This document shows positions 1 to 5,607 of a stretch of 6,129 bases of DNA, in pieces. The translations under genes and the position numbers were made by a program. This DNA comes from Komagataeibacter kakiaceti JCM 25156 (GTDB taxonomy: Bacteria; Pseudomonadota; Alphaproteobacteria; Acetobacterales; Acetobacteraceae): NCBI RefSeq assembly GCF_000613305.1, contig NZ_BAIO01000119.1, forward strand, positions 1 through 6,129, written 5' to 3'. The notes beneath the pieces are model-generated. The model was given only the letters and a program-made list of their open reading frames with translations. It was not told where the DNA came from and ran no database searches. How positions within the stretch are numbered: position 1 is the first letter of the stretch; every line of letters starts with the position of its first letter.

Positions 1-868
1 CGCTCGCTGGCAGTACGATCCTGTGGTCAGGCCCCACTACAAGCCGCACCAGATGCGGCACGACCACCCCCACGAACCCGATCGCCCCCACCAGGGACAC
101 GGCTGGCCCCGTAGCGCAGGCCACGGCCAGCATCGACAGGCTTTTGATCCGTTCGACCGGGTAGCCCATCAGGTGTGCATTATGTTCATTAAGCAGCATG
201 GCGTTCAGTGGCGCGGCCAGATAGGCCGCAAGGCCACCGGCGACCAGCAGGAACGGCAGCAGCAGGCCAATGCTCCCCACGTTGCCCCTGAAAAGCTGCC
301 CATTGTCCAGAATGTCAGATCCCGCAGCCGCGTCGTTCGCCCGGAAGATCAGCACGCCGGTCAGCGCGCCGGAAAACGCGCCAAAGGCCACACCGGCCAG
401 CAGCATTGCGGTCATGGATGTTACGCCACCACGCGTGGCAAAAAGATAGAGCAGCCCCATGCCCGTGAAGCTGCCGGCAATACCCGCGCAGGGAATGGCC
501 CACCTGCCCAGCCAAGACACCCATGACCCTGAACCACCCAGCACGATGATGCAGGCGGTGGCGAGGGCTGCGGCAGATGATACCCCCGCCAGCCCCGGAT
601 CGGCCAGCGGGTTGCGGAACAGCCCCTGCATGATCGTGCCCGCAACCGCCAGCGCCGCCCCGGTCAGGCAGGCCATGACAATGCGGGGCGCGCGGATGTC
701 CCGCAGTACAAGTTGCGCCGCCTGTCCCGTTACATCAGTGGCGGGATGCCACAGATCGTGCAGGTGGACCGTCGTTGCCCCTGTATCAAGGGCGAACAGC
801 GCGGTCATCACCAGCAGGGCGGCCAGCAGCGCCAGAAGCCAGGGCGCGCATGATATGTCCCGTGTCAT
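1..868 (-). CDS. hmuU: Heme ABC transporter permease HmuU (FecCD/BtuC family), C-terminus cut by window edge
   Basis: Inner-membrane permease that would carry heme from the periplasmic binding protein into the cytoplasm, powered by an ATPase not in this window. The frame starts at the ATG at 868 and stays open to position 1, giving 289 residues; family members are about 330-360, so roughly the last 40-70 are missing. The N-terminus is hydrophobic (residues 10-27, first membrane segment). Family signatures are GTIMQGLFRNPLADPG at residues 77-92, a FecCD hallmark, and GFVGVVVPHLVRLVVG at 264-279, followed by PDHR and LPAS, the conserved stretch near the cytoplasmic coupling region. Several alanine/leucine/glycine-rich segments between these fit a polytopic protein. 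Its ATG overlaps the hmuT stop (ATGA) and has only a weak Shine-Dalgarno, which suggests coupled translation. The family is clear; the heme substrate is inferred from the neighbours, since the same fold also carries siderophores and cobalamin. Confidence 0.93.
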   Translation of the reverse strand, partial: MTRDISCAPWLLALLAALLVMTALFALDTGATTVHLHDLWHPATDVTGQAAQLVLRDIRAPRIVMACLTGAALAVAGTIMQGLFRNPLADPGLAGVSSAAALATACIIVLGGSGSWVSWLGRWAIPCAGIAGSFTGMGLLYLFATRGGVTSMTAMLLAGVAFGAFSGALTGVLIFRANDAAAGSDILDNGQLFRGNVGSIGLLLPFLLVAGGLAAYLAAPLNAMLLNEHNAHLMGYPVERIKSLSMLAVACATGPAVSLVGAIGFVGVVVPHLVRLVVGPDHRIVLPAS

Positions 869-1794
869 GTGGACGTGTCCAGGCGGCGGGCCAGTTCCAG
901 TGCCGCATCGGGCGTGCGGGGACCAAAGCCAAGCAGGCGTTCGCCCTCCATGGCGATGATTGCCTGATTTCTGCCTGCCGGTGTCAGCCTGAAACCCGCA
1001 TTGCCCAGCAGGGCCGCGCGGACCTGCGGGGCATCCTGTTCCATGGTCAAGACCGCATCGGGCCGCAGGCCGATCAGGGCTTCCTGATCCAGTATCTTGT
1101 AGCCTCCGAATGCAGCAGGATTGGTGCCACCAGCAAGGCGGATCACGGCATCTGCCGCCGTACCCGTGCCCGCGACCATCGGGCGGTTATTGCTCATGCG
1201 CATGACGAACAGCACCCGCTTTGTCGTCGGGTGTGCGGTGCGCCACTGCGTCAGCATGTCGAAATGCTGCGATATGTCCGCACATAGCTGTGCCCCTGCC
1301 GTTTGTGCATCCAGAAGACTGGCCAGAAAGCGCGTACGTGCGACAATGGCATTCTCGGACGGTGTGGCATCAACAAACACAACCGGAACAGTGGACGCCA
1401 TCAACTGGTCCAGAACTGGCGGCGGCCCGCAATCGTTCATGGCCAAAATCAGGTCCGGCTGGAGCGACAGGATGCCCTCGGCGGACAGGGCGCGCATGTA
1501 CCCCACGGATTTCTTCTCATGCAGAGCCTGTTCGGGCCATGTGGAGGTGATATCGACCGCGATGATGCGGTCCTGCGCCCCCAGTGCGTACAGGGTTTCG
1601 GTAATGGTGCCGCCGATACTGGCAATGCGCCTTGCGGGGCCAATTTTTACGTGTCGGCCCCGGCAGTCGGTCACCGTGCCCTCTTCAGCGCTCCACCCGG
1701 GGCGTGGCATGGTCAGCATGCTGCCCGCCAGCAGGCAGGCAAACATCCGGCGACCCATTTTCATCCGGCCGTGGCCTGCGGGTTCATTCACCAT
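865..1794 (-). CDS. hmuT: Periplasmic heme-binding protein HmuT (class III solute-binding protein)
   Basis: Binds heme released into the periplasm by the receptor and delivers it to the HmuU permease. It has 309 residues, a typical length. An N-terminal signal peptide is visible: a basic n-region ending GRR at residues 14-16, a hydrophobic core at 17-29, and a likely cleavage after GWSA (residue 36). The mature part has the TroA/BtuF-type layout of two lobes. Residues 56-114 contain RIASIGGTITETLYALGA, then TSTWP, then VGYMRALSAEGILSLQPD, the heme-binding-protein signature. In the studied homologues ShuT and PhuT a tyrosine at this place ligates heme iron; Tyr99 is the equivalent candidate. 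The C-terminal lobe has MVAGTGTAADAVIRLAGG, also typical. I chose the first ATG because AAGGA lies 10 bases upstream inside the receptor gene and the ATG overlaps the receptor stop (TGATG); Met11 and Met13 are possible but lack a comparable ribosome site. Confidence 0.93.
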   Translation of the reverse strand: MVNEPAGHGRMKMGRRMFACLLAGSMLTMPRPGWSAEEGTVTDCRGRHVKIGPARRIASIGGTITETLYALGAQDRIIAVDITSTWPEQALHEKKSVGYMRALSAEGILSLQPDLILAMNDCGPPPVLDQLMASTVPVVFVDATPSENAIVARTRFLASLLDAQTAGAQLCADISQHFDMLTQWRTAHPTTKRVLFVMRMSNNRPMVAGTGTAADAVIRLAGGTNPAAFGGYKILDQEALIGLRPDAVLTMEQDAPQVRAALLGNAGFRLTPAGRNQAIIAMEGERLLGFGPRTPDAALELARRLDTST

Positions 1795-4115
1795 CAGAAT
1801 TCGATCCTTGCAGTTACCTTGAAGGAGCGGCCGGGTTGCGTGTAGTACCGCTCCGAAAGCGAACTGGACGACTGCCCGTATGGCAGCGAGGCGGCGTTGT
1901 AGTAAGCCTTGTCAAAGATGTTGTACATGCCCGCCTGTATGCGCAGCGGGCGGTAGAATTTGGGGCTGTACCAGCCTGTCAGGTCAAAAATAACGTAGCC
2001 CGGCGTTTTCCACTGGTCTTTTAGCGATCCGGTGGTGGTCAGGTATTTGGCGTCATCACGTGAAGTGGCAAATGTGCCCGAAAGGTCGCTGCCCCAGTTA
2101 TCCCTCTTGTAGCCAAAGCCGATGATGCCACGGAAAGGTGCGACCGAACTGAGATGGAAGTTCATGTCCGTATCGCGCCCATCGGCATAGGCAAACGAAC
2201 CCCAGGCATGCCAGTGCCGGTCAAACGCCCAGTTGACGCTCGCCTCCACCCCATAGATGCGCACATGTGCAAGATTCGTGTAGCCGTAACACAGGTAATA
2301 CCCCGAGCAGCCGCTGACCCCCTCCATGTCAATGAAGTTGTGGTAGTGATTATCATAGAACGAGATATTGGCGCCGCGTTCGGAGTTGCCGTATTTCATG
2401 CCGACTTCCCACCCCCTGCTGCTTTCAGGCTTGAGGTTCGGGTTGCCGCTGACCTGATAGAATGGCGGGGTGCTGTAGTTCAGATATTCTTCCGTAGCCG
2501 ATGGCGCGCGGTAGGCTTCGGAATATTGTCCATATAGCGTCAGGTCATGGGCTACGCGCGCTTCCACCAGAACCTTGGGCGAGAAATGGGAACCGTGCGC
2601 ACCATGTGGCAGGCCGCCATAACCCGCATTGGCCATGTAGGATGTGGTATTGTGCGGGTCGCGCTGGAAGTAATCAAAGCGGAATCCCGGCGTGATATGG
2701 AACCATTCATTGCGGCCAATGCCGATGCGGTCCTGAACGATGGCCCCCATATCCGTGCCATGGACCTTGGGCATGTCGGAAAAATTGTCATGCAGATACG
2801 GGCTGGAAACCGCCTGCTGGCCGGTCTGGGTCTGGTAGGTATCGGTCAGGAAGACTTCGCCGCCATAAGTAATCTTGTGGTGCAGCGGTCCGGTAAAGAT
2901 GTTGTTTGTTGCCGAACCTGTAACACCATAGGACTGCACGGGCAGGCTGAGATGTTCGTGGGTGTAGGTGGATGCGTTGGCGGAATCCCGGTTGGTGATG
3001 TCGGTATCGGTCTTGATGCTCTGCCAGTAGGCCAGAAAATGCGCCTCACTGAACAGTGCGGTCGGGCTGTCGGCCTGATAGTCATAATTGGCGGAAACGC
3101 GGGACCGCTGGTTTTCGCTGCGGGTGTGGTAGCGGTCGGTTGCCGTGGTTTCGGACGTCTTGGTTTCCTCGTTATAATTGCGGTCATACCACTCCCCGGT
3201 CAGGCCGATCCGGTGGCCGCCTGCAAAATAATGCCGGACCTTGCCTAGGAAATTGCCGACCTGATAGGAGGCCGGGTTCTGCATGGTCCGGGTCCGGCCA
3301 TACCCACCCGTATCGCCACGGTTGCCGGTTTCGCTACCATTCTGGTAGCCGCCCTGCAGCAGGAATACCGTGTTCTTGTAGCGTGCGGCAAAAGCCTGAT
3401 TGAGGAGTGCGGCCTCGCTTGCGCCATTATAGGTCAGTTTGGTCAGGCCACCGAAATTCTTTCCGGGTTTGAGAATGTCTTCCGGGTCCAGCGTGCGCAG
3501 GGCAATCACGCCGCCAAGTGACCCGGTGCCAAAAAAGCTGGAATCAGCGCTTTTGACGACATCAATCGCCCCCAGCGAATTGAAGTCAAAGTCCCCTACC
3601 CCGCCCTGCGCGGTATTGAAGCTGCCGGCATAGGCGCCATCATTGGCCCATGGCATGCGCACGCCATCAATCGTTGTCAGGATCCGGTTCTGGTCCAGGC
3701 CACGAATATTGATGCTGGAATTTCCGTTACTGTAATTGACGGCGGCATCCACGCGCCGCGAATAATCCTCCAGACTGTCAATCTGCCGGTCACGGAAGGT
3801 CTTGTAGGTTGTGGTGGTCGTCAGGACTGCCGGTTTGCCCACTTCGCTATGATCCTTGTCCGGATCAAATTTCATCAGGTCGATGATGTCCGTGCTGCCC
3901 TGCACCTTGACCGGAGAAAGCTTGATGGGATCAGCGGGGGAGAGGGATACCTGTGCTGGCGTGGAAGCCGTTTTTTTCGCCGTTTTTCCAGGGATTTGCG
4001 CCTGGATTTCCTGTGATGCGGCAAAAGCGGGGGTCAGCCAGATACAGGCAAGGGCCGTGGTGGCCAGCATGCGGCAACGGCACGCCGGTCGTCGCGCGAG
4101 GGGGGACTTGTTCAT
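1794..4115 (-). CDS. hmuR: TonB-dependent heme/hemoglobin outer-membrane receptor (HmuR type)
   Basis: A 22-stranded beta-barrel receptor of 773 residues that would take heme, free or from hemoproteins, across the outer membrane using TonB energy. The signal peptide covers residues 1-32 (basic start, hydrophobic 17-30, cleavage near AFA). A low-complexity stretch follows, then a TonB-box-like LSPVKVQG at 66-73. The plug domain spans roughly 95-210, with INIRGLDQNRILTTIDGVRM at 135-154 and GTGSLGGVIALRTLDPED at 196-213. The barrel ends with GRSFKVTARIEF, a final strand ending in Phe as in most outer-membrane proteins. YRAP (535-538) and NPNL (558-561) match the FRAP/NPNL motifs of heme receptors, but no histidine lies between them. 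A loop has HGAHGSH (504-510), and Cys603/Cys609 form a pair. An in-frame stop directly upstream fixes the ATG at 4115, with GGTGG six bases before it. It is first in the operon with hmuT and hmuU. The exact substrate cannot be read from sequence; the symbol rests on context. Confidence 0.93.
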   Translation of the reverse strand: MNKSPLARRPACRCRMLATTALACIWLTPAFAASQEIQAQIPGKTAKKTASTPAQVSLSPADPIKLSPVKVQGSTDIIDLMKFDPDKDHSEVGKPAVLTTTTTYKTFRDRQIDSLEDYSRRVDAAVNYSNGNSSINIRGLDQNRILTTIDGVRMPWANDGAYAGSFNTAQGGVGDFDFNSLGAIDVVKSADSSFFGTGSLGGVIALRTLDPEDILKPGKNFGGLTKLTYNGASEAALLNQAFAARYKNTVFLLQGGYQNGSETGNRGDTGGYGRTRTMQNPASYQVGNFLGKVRHYFAGGHRIGLTGEWYDRNYNEETKTSETTATDRYHTRSENQRSRVSANYDYQADSPTALFSEAHFLAYWQSIKTDTDITNRDSANASTYTHEHLSLPVQSYGVTGSATNNIFTGPLHHKITYGGEVFLTDTYQTQTGQQAVSSPYLHDNFSDMPKVHGTDMGAIVQDRIGIGRNEWFHITPGFRFDYFQRDPHNTTSYMANAGYGGLPHGAHGSHFSPKVLVEARVAHDLTLYGQYSEAYRAPSATEEYLNYSTPPFYQVSGNPNLKPESSRGWEVGMKYGNSERGANISFYDNHYHNFIDMEGVSGCSGYYLCYGYTNLAHVRIYGVEASVNWAFDRHWHAWGSFAYADGRDTDMNFHLSSVAPFRGIIGFGYKRDNWGSDLSGTFATSRDDAKYLTTTGSLKDQWKTPGYVIFDLTGWYSPKFYRPLRIQAGMYNIFDKAYYNAASLPYGQSSSSLSERYYTQPGRSFKVTARIEF

Positions 4116-4121
4116 TATTCA

Positions 4122-4126
4122 CCACC
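4122..4126 (-). promoter_or_regulatory. Ribosome binding site of the receptor gene
   Basis: GGTGG on the minus strand sits six bases before the receptor ATG. Its first base is the last base of the Fur palindrome, so operator and ribosome site abut. The stop codon TGA in frame just upstream of the ATG rules out a longer protein. Confidence 0.55.
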
Positions 4127-4146
4127 GATAATGATAATCATTATCG
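4126..4146. promoter_or_regulatory. Fur box (perfect 10-1-10 palindrome containing the consensus)
   Basis: Positions 4127-4145 read GATAATGATAATCATTATC, identical to the classical 19-bp Fur consensus. The symmetry extends one more pair (C4126/G4146), giving a perfect 21-bp palindrome centred on 4136. It lies 11 bp upstream of the receptor start codon in the shared divergent region. Iron-loaded Fur bound here would block the receptor-hmuT-hmuU operon in iron-replete cells. A minus-strand -10-like GATAAT (4145-4140) falls inside it, so repression could be direct promoter occlusion; the matching -35 is poor. Whether it also controls heme oxygenase, which starts about 160 bp away on the other strand, is uncertain. 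Confidence 0.93.
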
Positions 4147-4155
4147 TCACGATAA
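4141..4155. promoter_or_regulatory. Second, overlapping Fur-type 7-1-7 inverted repeat
   Basis: TTATCGTCACGATAA is a perfect 7-1-7 palindrome centred on 4148, twelve bases from the centre of the main Fur box and sharing six bases with it. The 7-1-7 geometry is that of a single Fur dimer site, but the sequence matches the consensus less well (ACGATAA instead of ATTATCA on one arm). Read as hexamers, the region is GATAAT, GATAAT, inverted GATAAT, then GATAAC. It could let a second Fur dimer, or a related regulator, bind next to the first. Confidence 0.55.
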
Positions 4156-4196
4156 CGCCACAAACTAGGCGGCAGCAAGGAATTTGTTGCGCCTGA

Positions 4197-4221
4197 TTCT
4201 TAGTTGCATTATTCGTAAGAA
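4197..4221. repeat. Inverted repeat TTCTTA/TAAGAA in the divergent promoter region
   Basis: Arms at 4197-4202 and 4216-4221 are perfect inverted copies of six bases with a 13-base AT-rich centre. The repeat lies midway between the receptor and heme oxygenase starts, upstream of the likely core promoter of each. It could be a regulator site, but six-base arms in an AT-rich stretch can arise by chance. Confidence 0.3.
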
Positions 4222-4281
4222 GTGCCAGATTACGGCGGCCGGTTCATGTCAAAAACAGGAATCAGGCCACTATCTGTTAAG

Positions 4282-4300
4282 TATAAAATTGTAACGGGAA
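4282..4300 (+). promoter_or_regulatory. Putative -10 element and ribosome binding site of heme oxygenase
   Basis: TATAAA at 4282-4287 (five of six to the sigma-70 -10) precedes GGGAA at 4296-4300, which lies seven bases before the ATG at 4308. No good -35 is visible at the right distance, so the promoter may be weak or activator-dependent. The leader would be very short. Confidence 0.4.
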
Positions 4301-4307
4301 TAAAAAC

Positions 4308-4913
4308 ATGGCCCTTCTGAATGATGGAAACGTCCGTACGCCTCTTTCATCCCAGGTACGTGAAGCGACCCACCATATCCATGATGATCTCAATCGTATC
4401 GTCATGTCCCGTGGCATGTTTACGGATGCTGCGGGCTATCGGGATTTTGTGCTGATGCAGTATCTTTTTCATCGGGATCTGGACCCGCTTTACAGCCGTC
4501 AGGATCTTGCCCGTATCGTGCCCGATCTGGCGGCAAGAAACAGGTTCCGGCAGGTGAGTGCGGATATGGAGGATCTGGGTATCGGCTTCCCTGCCCCGCG
4601 CATGTCTGTAGCTGTTCCCGATCCCTCGACCGCCCTCGGATGGCTTTACGTAGCGGAAGGCTCCAAGCTCGGGGCCAACATCCTGATCAGGCTCGTTGAT
4701 AAAATGGGGGATGGTGCCAGTTTCGGCGCGCGTCATCTGGCGCCAGACCCGATGGGACGCGGGATTTCCTGGACGGCGTTTCGTGATGCAATTGACAATG
4801 CGCGACTGGATGCCGAACGCTTTATTCATGGTGCGCGCGAAAGTTACGCCCGTATGAAATCGTTTGTTCCTGCATCACAAGATGAAATCAGGACTGCCGC
4901 GACATCTTCCTGA
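4308..4913 (+). CDS. Biliverdin-producing heme oxygenase
   Basis: Cytoplasmic enzyme that cleaves the heme ring with oxygen and electrons to biliverdin, carbon monoxide and free ferrous iron, the last step of using imported heme as an iron source. The length of 201 residues is normal for bacterial HemO/PigA-type oxygenases, and there is no signal peptide or membrane segment. The N-terminal helix has VREATHHIHDDL (17-28); by family alignment His25 is the proximal heme ligand. The distal-helix signature is ALGWLYVAEGSKLGANIL (109-126), with the flexible glycines that sit over the heme. It is divergent from the receptor operon and shares its regulatory region. The heme-uptake context favours iron extraction over supplying biliverdin to a phytochrome (BphO role), since no photoreceptor gene is near. 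The electron donor and the cleavage regiospecificity cannot be read here. Confidence 0.93.
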   Translation: MALLNDGNVRTPLSSQVREATHHIHDDLNRIVMSRGMFTDAAGYRDFVLMQYLFHRDLDPLYSRQDLARIVPDLAARNRFRQVSADMEDLGIGFPAPRMSVAVPDPSTALGWLYVAEGSKLGANILIRLVDKMGDGASFGARHLAPDPMGRGISWTAFRDAIDNARLDAERFIHGARESYARMKSFVPASQDEIRTAATSS

Positions 4914-4924
4914 GTGCATATGGA

Positions 4925-4976
4925 CACGTGCCTGACAGCGGCCTGGTCACGCCCCTGCCGCTGACGGGCTCACGTG
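4925..4976. terminator. Hairpin in the convergent gap between heme oxygenase and the Fur-like gene
   Basis: Eleven bases after the heme oxygenase stop, CACGTG (4925-4930) can pair with CACGTG (4971-4976), and inside it CAGCGGC (4936-4942) pairs with GCCGCTG (4957-4963) around a 14-base loop; 4931-4934 can also pair with 4965-4968. Position between two converging genes suits a shared terminator. No U-run follows on either strand, so it is not a classical intrinsic terminator. The rest of the 143-bp gap shows no gene. Confidence 0.4.
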
Positions 4977-5056
4977 GATCAGGTATGAATAGTGCGCCAA
5001 TGCTTCCGGCGGGTGCCCGCACAGTGGCCCTGCCAATTCGTGGCTTTGTTCTGTTG

Positions 5057-5575
5057 CTACGGCAAGATGTCGGTAGCGTTTGGGTGCGTGGTTGAAACGG
5101 TAATGGATGCGCCCTGCACGGCCAGCCCGTATTGGGCAGCCAGTTGTCGCAGCAGACTGGCAATCCCAGGGGCGTTACAGGGAATTGTCCGTCCCGTGTC
5201 CGCTTCGACAAAGGTGATTGCAATCCTGCCTGTGCGGGCAGGGGCAATACGGTAACGCAGGATACGGTCGGAAGACACGTCGCGTCGCACGATACCATGC
5301 GCAACAAACAGGTTCAGGTTACGCTGAATGGAAGCCAGGCTGGGCGCGCGATCCTGCATCATTCGCCCCAGCGTGCGCCATATTTCGGTGGCCGTCATGC
5401 CTGGACCGGCCTCGACGATCCCATGTAGCAGGACACGACGCAGGTTGGTCATCCTGACGCATGCTTTCTGGCAGCGCGCTTCGAGCCGCCGGACTGCGTT
5501 AGGGTTCGCGCCCATGCCAGGGCGAATTCCATTGACATCACGCCCAGCGCGGCGACGGTTCAAGAATACGGGCAT
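5057..5575 (-). CDS. Divergent Fur-superfamily transcriptional regulator lacking metal-ligand residues
   Basis: Likely a DNA-binding regulator related to Fur/Zur/Irr; 172 residues against about 140-160 for the family. The Fur-like winged-helix pattern is visible: RMTNLRRVLL (41-50), the helix with TATEIWRTL (61-69), SLASIQRNLNLFVAHGIVRR (79-98) where Fur has SLATVYRTLxLF, then ILRYRI, and a C-terminal dimerisation-like part with TFVEADTGRTIPC (121-133) matching the position of Fur's DxxTGKVIEF. It departs from Fur in the key places: the HHxHxxC-type stretch before that motif is replaced by ARTGRIAI, no CxxC is present, and only three histidines occur in the whole protein (51, 93, 164). The recognition-helix VYR is IQR. 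Thus classic metal sensing is unlikely. The ATG at 5575 has the strong ribosome site AAGAGGGG before it; Met21 is a possible later start. It follows tonB by 32 bp, probably in one operon. Its target is unknown. Confidence 0.8.
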   Translation of the reverse strand: MPVFLNRRRAGRDVNGIRPGMGANPNAVRRLEARCQKACVRMTNLRRVLLHGIVEAGPGMTATEIWRTLGRMMQDRAPSLASIQRNLNLFVAHGIVRRDVSSDRILRYRIAPARTGRIAITFVEADTGRTIPCNAPGIASLLRQLAAQYGLAVQGASITVSTTHPNATDILP

Positions 5576-5581
5576 CTGCTA

Positions 5582-5592
5582 CCCCCCCTCTT
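5582..5592 (-). promoter_or_regulatory. Ribosome binding site of the Fur-like gene, with a 7-G run
   Basis: On the minus strand AAGAGG runs into a tract of seven G, ending six bases before the ATG at 5575. It decides for the longer start over Met21. A change in tract length would alter the spacing to the start codon. Confidence 0.6.
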
Positions 5593-5607
5593 GTTATCCA
5601 TTAATGA

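Noticed and set aside
23..526. Plus-strand open frame of 167 codons at the left edge
   Set aside because: Histidine/glutamine/arginine-rich translation antisense to the FecCD permease, whose motifs are unmistakable on the minus strand.
1121..1822. Long plus-strand open frame of 233 codons opposite hmuT
   Set aside because: It lies entirely antisense to a gene with clear heme-binding-protein motifs, has arginine/serine-rich content typical of a GC-rich shadow frame, and shows no domain pattern.
2547..3248. Plus-strand open frame of 233 codons opposite the receptor
   Set aside because: Antisense to a well-supported TonB-dependent receptor; valine/glycine-rich low-information translation without motifs.
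4276..4295. GTTA/TAAC inverted repeat around the heme oxygenase -10
   Set aside because: Four-base arms in an AT-rich stretch are expected by chance.
4347..4829. Minus-strand open frame of 160 codons opposite heme oxygenase
   Set aside because: Heme oxygenase on the plus strand carries the family signatures; this frame has none and no ribosome site.
5009..5020. GCGG/CCGC mini-hairpin as a terminator for the Fur-like gene
   Set aside because: Only a four-base stem and no U-run; it is too weak, and the larger hairpin at 4925-4976 is the better candidate.
4888..5307. Minus-strand open frame of 139 codons overlapping the Fur-like gene and the heme oxygenase end
   Set aside because: Overlaps both neighbours in other frames, is rich in Pro/Arg/Ser/Cys as expected of a shadow, and crosses the convergent gap hairpin.
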